Source: Mediterranea massiliensis (GTDB taxonomy: Bacteria; Bacteroidota; Bacteroidia; Bacteroidales; Bacteroidaceae). From it: a DNA stretch of 64,000 nt. The notes under the pieces are model-generated. The model did no database searches, was not told the DNA's origin, and worked only from the letters and a program-made list of their open reading frames with translations. A program made the position numbers and the translations under genes. The stretch is taken from positions 62,001 to 126,000 of the forward strand of contig SUYA01000006.1 of NCBI GenBank assembly GCA_015060695.1, read 5' to 3'. This document shows, one piece after another, positions 9,403-17,929 of the stretch (position 1 is its first letter; the number at the start of each line of letters is the position of its first letter).

Positions 9403-10479
9403 TCATAATCGGCTGGCCTTGTCCATCAAATAATAATCCAAGATGGTCATGGCAGCCATGGCTTCTACAATAGGTACTGCACGTGGCAACACGCAGGGGT
9501 CGTGGCGTCCGCGGGCTTTCAAGAGGGTTTCATTGCCATCCTTGTCCACAGTAGGTTGCTCCATTAATAAGGTTGCCACGGGTTTGAAAGCTACACGGAA
9601 GTAAATGTCTTCTCCGTTGCTGATGCCTCCTTGTATGCCTCCTGAGCGATTAGTGCGCAAGGCTATCTTTCCGTTGTCATTATAAAAGATGTCGTTTTGT
9701 TGAGAGCCGGTTAGGTCCATGCCACCGAAGCCTTGTCCGTATTCGAAACCTTTGGCGGCATTGATGCTGAGCATAGCACCCCCCAGAGCGGCATGTAACT
9801 TGCCAAAGCAGGGATTACCCAATCCGATGGGGCACCCTTTGATGACACAACTCACCACGCCACCGATGGTGTCGCCCGCCGCTTTCACTTCGGCAATGCG
9901 AGCTGCCATCTCTTCGGCTTTTTGTGGGTCAGGACAACGAACAGGATTGCTTTCAGTAAGGCTTAAGTTCAATTCGCTATAGGGCTTTCCGATACAGATG
10001 TTCCCTACTTGCTCGGTGTAGGCCGTTATCTCGATGCTTAATTGCCGCAAGGCTAATTTGGCCAAAGCCCCTCCAACTACACGGGCAATAGTCTCGCGAG
10101 CTGATGAACGGCCACCTCCACGATGGTCGCGCAAGCCATATTTGGTGGTGTAAGTATAGTCGGCATGTGAAGGACGGAAAACATCCTTCATATTGTCGTA
10201 ATCGTTCGAATGTTGATTTTCATTCCAAACCATGAATCCGATGGGGCATCCGGTAGAAATGCCATCATAGATACCTGACAGGAATTCAACTTTATCTCCC
10301 TCTTTACGCGCGGTGGTCAGTGCCGATTGCCCCGGCCGACGACGATTCAACTCGTCCTGTACAAATTCAGTTTCAATTTTGATTCCTGCCGGAAAGCCAT
10401 CAATCACTCCACCGATACCTCGTCCGTGACTTTCGCCAAAAGTGGTCAGGCGGTATATGTTGCCAAATGTATTTTGCAT
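9403..10479 (-). CDS. aroC: Chorismate synthase
   Basis: This is the last enzyme of the shikimate pathway; it converts 5-enolpyruvylshikimate-3-phosphate to chorismate with reduced FMN. The 358-residue protein carries the three classic signatures: [17 protein letters not shown] near the N terminus, the [20 protein letters not shown] block with RSSARET following, and [22 protein letters not shown] in the second half (quoted in pieces of the conserved region). Length matches the family. The first ATG gives the canonical start [19 protein letters not shown]. It leads a likely three-gene minus-strand run with the M20 peptidase and anmK. Confidence 0.97.
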   Translation of the reverse strand: MQNTFGNIYRLTTFGESHGRGIGGVIDGFPAGIKIETEFVQDELNRRRPGQSALTTARKEGDKVEFLSGIYDGISTGCPIGFMVWNENQHSNDYDNMKDVFRPSHADYTYTTKYGLRDHRGGGRSSARETIARVVGGALAKLALRQLSIEITAYTEQVGNICIGKPYSELNLSLTESNPVRCPDPQKAEEMAARIAEVKAAGDTIGGVVSCVIKGCPIGLGNPCFGKLHAALGGAMLSINAAKGFEYGQGFGGMDLTGSQQNDIFYNDNGKIALRTNRSGGIQGGISNGEDIYFRVAFKPVATLLMEQPTVDKDGNETLLKARGRHDPCVLPRAVPIVEAMAAMTILDYYLMDKASRL

Positions 10480-10624
10480 ATTGTTTATTGTTATTTTAAA
10501 AGTATTGTTTTTACAGCCTTTAAAGGTATGACTTTTTTATGAATAACGATGAGTGTTTTCTTCTTTTTCTTTATTTTCTGCTTTAATAATTGGCCTTGAT
10601 GCTTATACCTATAATGAAAATTTG

Positions 10625-10632
10625 TACCTTTG
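10625..10632 (+). promoter_or_regulatory. Bacteroidales -7 element for the cysteine desulfidase family gene
   Basis: TACCTTTG matches TAnnTTTG, 33 bases before the ATG at 10665. No good TTTG -33 box is present at the standard distance. Confidence 0.5.
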
Positions 10633-10664
10633 TGCAAACAAACAACAATTACCTTGAAGAAACT

Positions 10665-11951
10665 ATGATTGCCCCTAACGAACGCAAACAGATTATTGAT
10701 ATGGTGAAGCGCGAGGTGCTTCCCGCCATTGGTTGTACCGAGCCAATAGCTGTGGCTCTCTGTGTGGCTCGTGCTGCCGAAGCCTTGAATGAACGCCCAC
10801 AATACATCAGTGTGCAACTTAGTGCTAACATTTTAAAGAATGCCATGGGTGTGGGCATACCCGGTACAGGTATGATAGGACTGCCCATTGCTATTGCTTT
10901 GGGGGCCTTGATAGGCAAATCGGACTATCAATTAGAAGTGCTGAAAGATAGTACGCCCGAAGCAGTGGAACGAGGTAAACAGTTTATTGATGAAAAACGA
11001 ATCTCGATAGCACTGAAAGAGAATATATCAGAGAAACTATACATAGAGGTTGTTTGCGAGGCTGACGGGCGGAAAGCTACAGCTATTATTAGCGGTGGGC
11101 ATACTCGCTTTGTCTATGTGGCAACAGATGACGTTGTATTGTTGGATAACCAAGTTGCAACAACAACCGAAACCGCTACTCAAACGGCAGTGGAACTGAC
11201 TTTGCAAAAGGTGTACGACTTTGCTACTACCGCCCCCTTGGAAGAAATCTCTTTTATTTTAGAAACTGCACGTCTGAACAAAGCTGCGGCTGAAGCCTCC
11301 TTTCAAGGTGACTACGGACATGGGTTGGGGCGTATGTTACAGGGTAACTATAAACAAAAGCTGATGGGTGATAGTATCTTTTCGCACATCTTGGCCTATA
11401 CTTCAGGCGCTTGTGATGCTCGTATGGCTGGTGCCATGATACCTGTCATGAGCAATTCGGGCAGTGGTAATCAAGGTATCTCTGCTACAATGCCAGTAGT
11501 GGTATATGCCGAAGAAAATCATAAAACCGAAGAGGAATTGATACGCGCCTTGATGTTGAGCCACTTGACGGTTATATACATTAAAGAGAGTTTGGGACGT
11601 TTGTCTGCTCTATGTGGTTGCGTAGTGGCGGCAACCGGTTCATCGTGTGGTATTACTTGGTTGATGGGGGGAGAATACAAGCAGGTTAGCTATGCCGTTC
11701 AGAACATGATTGCTAACTTAACCGGTATGATTTGTGACGGTGCCAAGCCAAGTTGTGCTTTGAAAGTAACTACCGGTGTATCTACAGCGGTGCTTTCGGC
11801 CATTATGGCCATGGAAGGACGTTGTGTTACCTCAGTAGAGGGCATCATTGATGCCGATGTAGATCAGAGTATCCGTAACCTAACGAAGATTGGCTCGGAA
11901 GGTATGAATGAGACAGACCGATTGGTACTGGAAATAATGACCGGTAAATAA
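10665..11951 (+). CDS. L-cysteine desulfidase family protein (UPF0597, CyuA/CdsB-like)
   Basis: The family contains Fe-S enzymes that split L-cysteine into pyruvate, ammonia and sulfide, or act on serine. The frame opens at 10590, but the family start is MIAPNERKQIIDMVKREVLP at 10665, just after the promoter element; this gives 428 residues. Visible landmarks are AIGCTEPIAVALC near residue 25, ISGGHTRF, the SDH-like loop MIPVMSNSGSGNQGISATMP, and the C-terminal cysteines in LCGCVVAATGSSCG and MICDGAKPSCALK that can hold the cluster. It stands alone on the plus strand between two minus-strand groups. Family membership is secure; cysteine as substrate is inferred from characterised homologs. 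Confidence 0.9.
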   Translation: MIAPNERKQIIDMVKREVLPAIGCTEPIAVALCVARAAEALNERPQYISVQLSANILKNAMGVGIPGTGMIGLPIAIALGALIGKSDYQLEVLKDSTPEAVERGKQFIDEKRISIALKENISEKLYIEVVCEADGRKATAIISGGHTRFVYVATDDVVLLDNQVATTTETATQTAVELTLQKVYDFATTAPLEEISFILETARLNKAAAEASFQGDYGHGLGRMLQGNYKQKLMGDSIFSHILAYTSGACDARMAGAMIPVMSNSGSGNQGISATMPVVVYAEENHKTEEELIRALMLSHLTVIYIKESLGRLSALCGCVVAATGSSCGITWLMGGEYKQVSYAVQNMIANLTGMICDGAKPSCALKVTTGVSTAVLSAIMAMEGRCVTSVEGIIDADVDQSIRNLTKIGSEGMNETDRLVLEIMTGK

Positions 11952-11972
11952 TTGTAATAGATATTAACAGCG

Positions 11973-12017
11973 ACTCGGCTTGCAGAAGAAGACATGTCTC
12001 ATTCGTGCAAGCCGAGT
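11973..12017 (+). terminator. Terminator-like hairpin after the desulfidase gene
   Basis: A 12-bp perfect stem, ACTCGGCTTGCA with TGCAAGCCGAGT, closes a 21-base loop and is followed by TGTTGTTG. It lies 21 bases past the stop and between convergent genes, so it may serve both. Confidence 0.65.
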
Positions 12018-12035
12018 TGTTGTTGTAAACGTTTT

Positions 12036-13169
12036 CTACTCTTTCAATTCTTGGAAGTAGGTGTCTAACAAGCTTTTTGCTGCGACAAAAGAGGTGAGCT
12101 GACCTTGTAAAACCTGCGCCTCCTTGCCAGCCAGCAATGCCTCAATCTTGCTATTGTGGTAGAAACTATCGCGTAGTTGCTCGTTGATACTTTCGTACAT
12201 CCAATACTTACTCTGTTCATTGCGACGATATTCGAAGTAACCGTTTTTCTTTACAAAGTCTATGTAGCGGTAAACCATGTTCCATACTTCTTCGATGCCG
12301 ATGTTATAGAAACCGGAGTAAGTCAGTACTTCGGGTGTCCAACCGCTTTCGGGAGCAGGAAATAGATGCAGTGCATTCTTGAATTGGGTAGCTGCCAAAC
12401 GGGCACGTTCTAAATTGTCGCCATCGGCTTTGTTGATGATAATACCGTCGGCCATCTCCATAATACCACGCTTGATGCCTTGCAACTCATCACCTGTACC
12501 AGCCAATTGGATGAGTAAGAAGAAATCGACCATGGAATGGACGGCTGTTTCACTCTGTCCCACACCTACTGTTTCCACGAAAATTTTGTCGAATCCGGCC
12601 GCTTCACACAGAATAATGGTTTCGCGTGTTTTACGAGCTACTCCTCCTAATGAACCGGCCGATGGGCTGGGACGAATGAAAGATTTGGGGTGTACCGACA
12701 ACTTTTCCATGCGGGTCTTGTCGCCTAAAATACTGCCTTTGCTTCGTTCGGAACTGGGATCGATGGCTAAAACGGCTAACTTGCCTGCATATTTTTCCAA
12801 TATGTGCAGTCCAAAGGCATCTATAGATGTACTTTTACCAGCACCGGGTACACCGCTAATGCCGATGCGTACCGATTGGCCACTATAGGGCAAACATTTC
12901 TCAATGACCTCTTGGGCAATGACTTGATGTTCGGGCTTTACACTTTCGACCAATGTTACAGCCTGACTTAGTATGGTGACATCACCCTTTACGATGCCCT
13001 CTACGAAGTCGGACACAGTAAGTGATGGTTTCTTGCGGCGTGGGCGATTTTTAAAATAAGGATTTACCGAAGCCGGTTGTTCAATGCCGGCGTTGACGGT
13101 AAGACCTTTGTATTCTTCGCTATTTTCGGGATGTTCCATCATATTATGTTTCGTTTTACAATCATACAA
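12036..13169 (-). CDS. meaB: Methylmalonyl-CoA mutase-associated GTPase MeaB (ArgK family)
   Basis: A G3E-family GTPase that protects and reloads the B12-dependent methylmalonyl-CoA mutase used in the succinate-propionate route of Bacteroidales. Motifs are GISGVPGAGKSTSIDAFG (P loop), AIDPSSERSKGSILGDKTRM, ETVGVGQSE (switch region) and INKADGDN (guanine-specific NKxD). The longest frame is 377 residues, but the first ten (MYDCKTKHN) look like read-through of the leader; ATG at 13139 (MEHPENSEEYKGL) is a likely real start. The frame begins one base past the stop of the DUF1573 gene, so both share a transcript. The mutase genes themselves are not in the window. Confidence 0.93.
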   Translation of the reverse strand: MYDCKTKHNMMEHPENSEEYKGLTVNAGIEQPASVNPYFKNRPRRKKPSLTVSDFVEGIVKGDVTILSQAVTLVESVKPEHQVIAQEVIEKCLPYSGQSVRIGISGVPGAGKSTSIDAFGLHILEKYAGKLAVLAIDPSSERSKGSILGDKTRMEKLSVHPKSFIRPSPSAGSLGGVARKTRETIILCEAAGFDKIFVETVGVGQSETAVHSMVDFFLLIQLAGTGDELQGIKRGIMEMADGIIINKADGDNLERARLAATQFKNALHLFPAPESGWTPEVLTYSGFYNIGIEEVWNMVYRYIDFVKKNGYFEYRRNEQSKYWMYESINEQLRDSFYHNSKIEALLAGKEAQVLQGQLTSFVAAKSLLDTYFQELKE

Positions 13170-13170
13170 T

Positions 13171-14235
13171 TCATTTTTTTATCTTGATTTCGACCTTAGG
13201 AGAAGCCGGGTCGTTGGTGATGAGCAACAATCGAAGGGAATCTTGTTGCTTGTTTAAATGTTTTTTATTTACTGTAATGCGCAGACGTACTTTCTCGCTG
13301 GGTTGTAGTGTATTCTTCTTCAGACTTAGTTCGATAGCTGGATCTAATGTTTGTAGTTTGTTGATTTTTAACAATGAACTACCACTGTTGCTTATTGTAA
13401 CATCTGCACGGGCTTTGTTCTTTTTGCTGAGTTGTTGGCTGAGATCCAGTTCTGTAGCAGATAGGTGGATGCTTGGCGCATTGGCCCTTTGGGCTTCGCT
13501 CAATGTTGAAAAGTCAGGCAGTATGATAGCCGTTAGCGGAAGGCAGTTCTCTTCACTGACTTTGTCGCCTGCAAAGCGGGAGAGATATACTTGGGCTTCT
13601 GTGAGTCCAATATCGTTTAAACGCTCTGTGCATAGAGTCAATGTGATAGTACCCTTTTCGCCTTGTTGCAATATGTTAGGTTTGACTTCCATTTCTACAT
13701 AGGCTGGTAGATGCATTAAAACCGGCTCGTAAGGGCGTCCGGACAGATTGGCTACGCCAATGTGTAGTTGTGGGTTCGTGCCTTGCGGTGTATCGGGAAA
13801 CTCAATGGTTGTACGGTCGATGCGTATATCGCCTATCTGAAAAGGATGGGTACGGGTGAAGTCTTTGATTTCGCGTACTACTTGTCCTTTGAAGTGAAGG
13901 TATACAATGGTTTGTGCATTACTGATGATGGCTACTGACTTTTGAAAATAACCTAAGGCTTCGGCATCGAACGTGACATGGACTGTACCAGTGGTACCTG
14001 GGGCTATAGGAGTTTGTGTCCAATGGGCAACACTACAAGCGCAATCGGGTATTACTTCGCTTAACACCAAAGGCTTGTCACCGGTATTAGTAATGGTGTA
14101 TTGAGCGGTAACTGGGTGTTTCCATTCTATTTGTCCGAAGTCGTAAGTCTCGATGTCGGAACTGAATCGAGCTTGTGCCAACAGAGTGGTTGTTGCAAAT
14201 AATAGTATATAACAAGTTGAAAGTAGTCGTTTCAT
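13171..14235 (-). CDS. DUF1573-containing exported protein
   Basis: The frame opens at 14307, but the start at 14235 (MKRLLSTCYILLFATTTLLAQARF) gives a clean signal peptide and sits 27 bases after a consensus -7 element; this makes 354 residues. After cleavage, an Ig-like DUF1573 domain follows (YDFGQIEWKHPVTAQYTITN, then PDCACS), and a second similar beta-sandwich may lie near the C terminus (ADVTISNSGSSLLKINKL). Such proteins occur widely in Bacteroidales and are thought to be periplasmic or envelope located; their function is not established. Co-transcribed with meaB, though a functional link is not evident. Confidence 0.82.
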   Translation of the reverse strand: MKRLLSTCYILLFATTTLLAQARFSSDIETYDFGQIEWKHPVTAQYTITNTGDKPLVLSEVIPDCACSVAHWTQTPIAPGTTGTVHVTFDAEALGYFQKSVAIISNAQTIVYLHFKGQVVREIKDFTRTHPFQIGDIRIDRTTIEFPDTPQGTNPQLHIGVANLSGRPYEPVLMHLPAYVEMEVKPNILQQGEKGTITLTLCTERLNDIGLTEAQVYLSRFAGDKVSEENCLPLTAIILPDFSTLSEAQRANAPSIHLSATELDLSQQLSKKNKARADVTISNSGSSLLKINKLQTLDPAIELSLKKNTLQPSEKVRLRITVNKKHLNKQQDSLRLLLITNDPASPKVEIKIKK

Positions 14236-14261
14236 TCTGATTTTTCTTTCTATAGTTTGCG

Positions 14262-14292
14262 CAAAAGTAGGGCTTTTCAATGAGATACCCAA
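14262..14292 (-). promoter_or_regulatory. Promoter of the DUF1573-meaB operon
   Basis: On the minus strand, TTGG lies 19 bases before TACTTTTG (plus-strand 14262-14269). This matches TTTG-N19-TAnnTTTG with a weaker -33 half. The first bases past the -7 box lead directly to the signal-peptide start at 14235. Confidence 0.7.
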
Positions 14293-14308
14293 GTAATGGG
14301 CTGACAAT

Positions 14309-14343
14309 AAAAAAGGAGAACTTGTAACAAGTTCTCCTTTTTT
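14309..14343. terminator. Strong bidirectional terminator
   Basis: A perfect 16-bp stem, AAAAAAGGAGAACTTG with CAAGTTCTCCTTTTTT, has a 3-base loop and T tracts on both strands. On the minus strand it ends the unit of two small ORFs (14391-14636) before the DUF1573 promoter. Confidence 0.85.
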
Positions 14344-14390
14344 CCATAATAAAATCTAAAATCACTATAATAAATTCAGTTTTTGTGTGC

Positions 14391-14531
14391 TTACATTTGG
14401 AGGCTATAATAACGCATGGCCTCCATCCAGTTTTTGTTTGCTTTGTTTAAAATGCATTTGAATGTGTACTTTACGTCTTTTTTCATACCTTTTAAAATTA
14501 AACTAATACCTACTGAAAACGTTTTTTTCAT
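14391..14531 (-). CDS. Unrecognised 46-residue small protein, second ORF of a two-peptide unit
   Basis: The ORF starts at ATG 14531, 18 bases after the stop of the 28-residue ORF, behind an A/G-rich stretch (AAAGAGAG then poly-A) that can act as a Bacteroidales ribosome site, and ends at TAA 14391-14393. It reads MKKTFSVGISLILKG, then a basic middle (MKKDVKYTFKC, NKANKNW) and ends MRYYSLQM. It is strongly basic, has a short hydrophobic patch near residues 6-14, too short for a sure membrane span, and one cysteine. I do not recognise a family. Coding is supported by its position in a unit with promoter and terminator and by the clean spacing, not by homology. A non-coding role for the transcript is the main alternative. 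Confidence 0.5.
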   Translation of the reverse strand: MKKTFSVGISLILKGMKKDVKYTFKCILNKANKNWMEAMRYYSLQM

Positions 14532-14549
14532 TTTTTTTTCTCTCTTTGG

Positions 14550-14636
14550 TTAGTAGTTCAAACTTAAAGTTGAACAACCCCATACATTACGGTCAATTTG
14601 ACCGAACTTCTTAATCATTTTCTTAATTGTCTTCAT
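14550..14636 (-). CDS. Unrecognised 28-residue peptide, first ORF of a two-peptide unit
   Basis: ATG at 14636 is preceded by AAAAGGATAACAAA, a good ribosome site, and the ORF stops at 14550-14552. The peptide begins MKTIKKMIKKFGQ and ends DRNVWGCSTLSLNY: a basic, possibly amphipathic N-terminal third followed by a neutral tail with Trp, one Cys and an aromatic C terminus. It has no signal peptide. Bacteriocin-like, signalling, regulatory leader or small membrane-associated peptide roles are all open. The well-placed promoter about 60 bases upstream and the strong ribosome site make translation plausible. Confidence 0.58.
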   Translation of the reverse strand: MKTIKKMIKKFGQIDRNVWGCSTLSLNY

Positions 14637-14693
14637 TTTGTTATCCTTTTAAAAAACAAGTCTAATTACTCTTTGTTTTTATGTTTGACGCTG

Positions 14694-14724
14694 CAAATGT
14701 AGGGCCAAACTTTGGATGAGCAAG
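14694..14724 (-). promoter_or_regulatory. Promoter of the two-peptide unit
   Basis: On the minus strand CTTG (14724-14721), 19 bases, then TACATTTG (14701-14694): a match to TTTG-N19-TAnnTTTG with one -33 substitution. Expected start of transcription is near 14688, leaving a leader of about 50 bases before the first ATG. Confidence 0.75.
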
Positions 14725-14742
14725 TAAAATGGGGTAAAAAGT

Positions 14743-14756
14743 ATGTTATATAACAT
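14743..14756. promoter_or_regulatory. Perfect 14-bp palindrome upstream of the two-peptide promoter
   Basis: ATGTTAT-ATAACAT is perfectly symmetric and centred about 60 bases before the expected transcription start, a usual place for an activator or repressor dimer. The binding protein is unknown. Confidence 0.45.
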
Positions 14757-14761
14757 GTTTT

Positions 14762-14777
14762 CTTGACCTAAATCAAG
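14762..14777. promoter_or_regulatory. FNR/CRP-like dyad
   Basis: CTTGACCTAAATCAAG contains TTGAC-N4-ATCAA, one base from the FNR consensus TTGAT-N4-ATCAA. It is centred about 80 bases before the expected start of the two-peptide transcript. A CRP/FNR-family regulator is possible, but one site by eye is weak evidence. Confidence 0.35.
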
Positions 14778-14813
14778 ATTTTCACTTTACTTATTACATT
14801 TTTATGACTAAAA

Positions 14814-14857
14814 AGGCACAAATGGATGCTTTGAAAAAGAACAACCCATTTGTGCCT
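14814..14857 (-). terminator. Terminator of pepD
   Basis: AGGCACAAATGG (14814-14825) pairs with CCATTTGTGCCT (14846-14857). On the minus strand the stem is followed by TTTTTAG. It lies 23 bases past the pepD stop. Confidence 0.8.
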
Positions 14858-14880
14858 ATTATATATAATAAGGTGTAACC

Positions 14881-16338
14881 TTATTTTTGAGGAGTTTTGG
14901 CTAATGTGGCAACCAAGAAATCGAAGAATTTACCTACTGTAGGAATCAATGCACGTTCGTCGGGTGAGTGGGGTGAACGTAGTGTAGGACCGAATGATAC
15001 CATATCAAGATTTGTATAGGTAGCTCCGATAATACCACATTCCAATCCTGCATGGATGACTTTAACGGCCGGCTCAACACCAAATTGTTCCTTATAGGAT
15101 TGCTTCATGGCTGCCAAGATTGGAGAATTGATATTGGGTTGCCAGCCAGAGTATCCACCGCTGGTTTCCACTTTCATGCCAGCCATAGCAAAGCAGGCGC
15201 ATAGGCTGTCGGCCAAGAAGTCTTTCATGGTGTCGCAAGAACTACGAGCTAAAATACGTACTTCTACTTTTCCTTCTTTGATGCTGACAATAGCCAGATT
15301 TGAAGAGGTTTCGACTGTATCGGGCACAGTAGGAATCATTCGCATCACGCCGTCTTGAATGGCCATCAACATATGTATCATGTTGTCTTGAATTTCTTCG
15401 GGAACCATGTGGGTTGGCATTTCTACTTCTTCTATTTTCAAAGTGACGTCGCTCTCGATGGTTTCATACTCGGTATTGATTTGTGACTCGTATTCGTTGA
15501 TGTATTCTTCTAACCCTTCCATGTCTTCGGGGTTGAACAACAGTATGGCATTGGCTTCACGAGGAATGGCATTGCGCATGTTTCCACCTTCGAAGCTGGC
15601 TAATTGACAATCAAATTCAACTAACAAATCGTGAACAACACGTGCTAATAACTTATTGGCATTGCCACGTCCTTCGTTGATTTCTAAACCGGAATGTCCA
15701 CCACGCAATCCTTTCAACGTTAATTTGCGGGCAACGAAATCATGGGGAACCTCTTCTTCTTTATATTCCAATGAGGCTGCAATATTTAATCCTCCGGCAC
15801 AACCAATGTAAAGTTCACCTTCGTCTTCTGAGTCTAGATTTAGTAAAATCTCACCCTGTAATACACCGGGTTTCAAACCGAATGCACCAAACATGCCTGT
15901 TTCTTCATCCTTGGTTATCAAGGCTTCTAACGGACCGTGTTGAAGTGTGTTGTCTTCTAATACAGCCATGATAGCTGCTACACCGATACCATTGTCGGCT
16001 CCTAATGTAGTGCCTTTTGCTTTTAACCACTCACCGTCGATATAGGTTTGGATGGGATCTTTCTCAAAATCGTGTACCGTATCATTATTTTTTTGAGGAA
16101 CCATATCCATATGAGCCTGCAGAATAACCCCTTTGCAGTTCTCCATTCCTGGAGTAGCTGGCTTGCGGATAATGACATTACCTGCTTCGTCAACAAACGA
16201 TTCTAATCCTAACTCCTTACCGAAATTCACTAAGAAAGCTGTTACCTTTTCCATATGTCCTGAAGGACGAGGTATTTGGGTCAGCGAATAAAAATGTTTC
16301 CACACTTGTTGTGGTGCTAAATCTAATATTGTACTCAT
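14881..16338 (-). CDS. pepD: Aminoacyl-histidine dipeptidase (M20C family)
   Basis: This 485-residue cytosolic metallopeptidase cleaves unblocked dipeptides and tripeptides, including those with histidine. M20C landmarks appear in order: LQAHMDMVPQKN (metal His and catalytic Asp), GTTLGADNGIGVAA (bridging Asp), ITKDEETGMFGA (catalytic Glu pair), LDSEDEGELYIGCAGG, GLRGGHSGLEI (dimerisation-domain boundary) and LECGIIGATYTNLDMVSFG with SPHSPDER near the end. Length and motif order fit PepD. It appears to be a single-gene transcript with its own terminator at 14814-14857. Confidence 0.95.
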   Translation of the reverse strand: MSTILDLAPQQVWKHFYSLTQIPRPSGHMEKVTAFLVNFGKELGLESFVDEAGNVIIRKPATPGMENCKGVILQAHMDMVPQKNNDTVHDFEKDPIQTYIDGEWLKAKGTTLGADNGIGVAAIMAVLEDNTLQHGPLEALITKDEETGMFGAFGLKPGVLQGEILLNLDSEDEGELYIGCAGGLNIAASLEYKEEEVPHDFVARKLTLKGLRGGHSGLEINEGRGNANKLLARVVHDLLVEFDCQLASFEGGNMRNAIPREANAILLFNPEDMEGLEEYINEYESQINTEYETIESDVTLKIEEVEMPTHMVPEEIQDNMIHMLMAIQDGVMRMIPTVPDTVETSSNLAIVSIKEGKVEVRILARSSCDTMKDFLADSLCACFAMAGMKVETSGGYSGWQPNINSPILAAMKQSYKEQFGVEPAVKVIHAGLECGIIGATYTNLDMVSFGPTLRSPHSPDERALIPTVGKFFDFLVATLAKTPQK

Positions 16339-16489
16339 AATGTTTTATTATATATCTATTGCAATATACGGAGTTTGTCTGAATTGGGCAAAATAAACGT
16401 GAAAAAGTGCGATTTTATAGGATGCTTTAAAAGAAATAATCGTTTATTAACATATTAATCTCTTTTTATTGTGTTTCTTTGTATTAAAT

Positions 16490-17929
16490 ATGATAGAATG
16501 GACTACTATAGCAACATTGGTAGCCGAATGGACATTTAATATATTGTACTTTGGTGCTATTATAGGTACGATTGTCATTATCATTCTTGATAATCGTAAC
16601 CCGGTAAAGAGTATAGCATGGATTTTAGTATTGATGTTCTTGCCAATTATTGGATTGGTGTTTTATTTCTTTTTTGGGCGGAGTAAGAGGCGAGAACGTA
16701 TTATTACTCGAAAAAGTTATAGTCGATTGCTGAAAAAACCGATGGCTGAATATATGGCACAAGAAGTAACTACTTTGCCTACTCATTATGGCCATTTGAT
16801 ATCTTTTTTTCGAAACACAAATCAGGCTTTCCCGTTCGATGCTAATAGGGTGGAAGTATATACTGCTGGTGCAGATATGTTACAATCTTTACTAGTTGAA
16901 CTGCAAGCGGCTAAACATCACATCCATTTAGAATTCTATATTTTTGAAGACGATAAAGTGGGGCGATATGTACGTAATGTCTTACTGGAAAAGGCCAAAG
17001 CAGGTGTTGAAGTTCGGGTGATTTATGATGATGTGGGCTGTTGGCGTGTTCCTTACGGTTTTTTTGAAGAGATGCGTGAGGCTGGCATTGAGGTGCGCTC
17101 TTTTTTGAAAGTACGTTTCCCTGTATTTACCAGCAGTGTAAATTACCGTAATCATCGAAAGATTGTTGTGATTGATGGACGGGTAGGATTTGTTGGAGGA
17201 ATGAATTTGGCAGAACGTTATTTAGATGGATGTGCGTGGGGTAATTGGCGTGATACACATATACTACTTGAGGGTAAAGCTGTTCATGGCTTGCAGACGG
17301 CTTTTCTATTGGATTGGTATTTTGTGGATTGTACGTTGTTAACTTCATCACGTTATTTTCCTCGATTGGTTTCTAAAGGAAATTCTTTGATACAAATAGT
17401 GACCAGTGATCCGGTAGGTCCTTGGAAAGAGATTATGCAAGGGATGGTAATGGCTATCAGTTGTGCCCGGAAATATATCTATATTCAAACGCCTTATTTC
17501 TTGCCTACCGATTCTGTACTGATGGCTTTGTGTACAGCGGCTGTGTCGGGCGTTGATGTGCGTTTGATGTTACCAAGTCGAACGGATAATTGGTTGACCA
17601 GTCAGGCATCACGCTCCTATCTTTCGGATGTTTTGGAAGCTGGTGTGAAAGTTTATTTATATGAGAAAGGATTTTTGCATTCTAAATTATTACTTATCGA
17701 CGATAATCTTTCTTCTGTAGGGTCGGTGAATATCGATTTTCGTAGTTTTGAGCAAAACTTTGAGGTGAGTGCATTTATCTATGATAGAGAGATAGCACAA
17801 AAAATGCGAAAGATTTTTGTGCAAGACCAACGTGATTGTACTCAACTATTTCTGAAAATTTGGAAAAAGCGACCTCTATATAGAAAAATGGTAGAAGGAA
17901 TAATCAGATTGTTTTCTCCATTGTTATAG
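16490..17929 (+). CDS. cls: Cardiolipin synthase (phospholipase D family)
   Basis: The enzyme joins two phosphatidylglycerol molecules into cardiolipin at the inner membrane. The frame opens at 16469, but MIEWTTIATLVAEW at 16490 is the family-like start, giving 479 residues. Two N-terminal membrane segments (about residues 10-30 and 40-60) are followed by two phospholipase D motifs: NHRKIVVIDGRVGFVGGMN in the middle and LHSKLLLIDDNLSSVGSVN near the C terminus, both with intact H-x-K-x4-D. The gene converges on rsmD and the two coding ends overlap by 6 bases. Confidence 0.94.
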   Translation: MIEWTTIATLVAEWTFNILYFGAIIGTIVIIILDNRNPVKSIAWILVLMFLPIIGLVFYFFFGRSKRRERIITRKSYSRLLKKPMAEYMAQEVTTLPTHYGHLISFFRNTNQAFPFDANRVEVYTAGADMLQSLLVELQAAKHHIHLEFYIFEDDKVGRYVRNVLLEKAKAGVEVRVIYDDVGCWRVPYGFFEEMREAGIEVRSFLKVRFPVFTSSVNYRNHRKIVVIDGRVGFVGGMNLAERYLDGCAWGNWRDTHILLEGKAVHGLQTAFLLDWYFVDCTLLTSSRYFPRLVSKGNSLIQIVTSDPVGPWKEIMQGMVMAISCARKYIYIQTPYFLPTDSVLMALCTAAVSGVDVRLMLPSRTDNWLTSQASRSYLSDVLEAGVKVYLYEKGFLHSKLLLIDDNLSSVGSVNIDFRSFEQNFEVSAFIYDREIAQKMRKIFVQDQRDCTQLFLKIWKKRPLYRKMVEGIIRLFSPLL

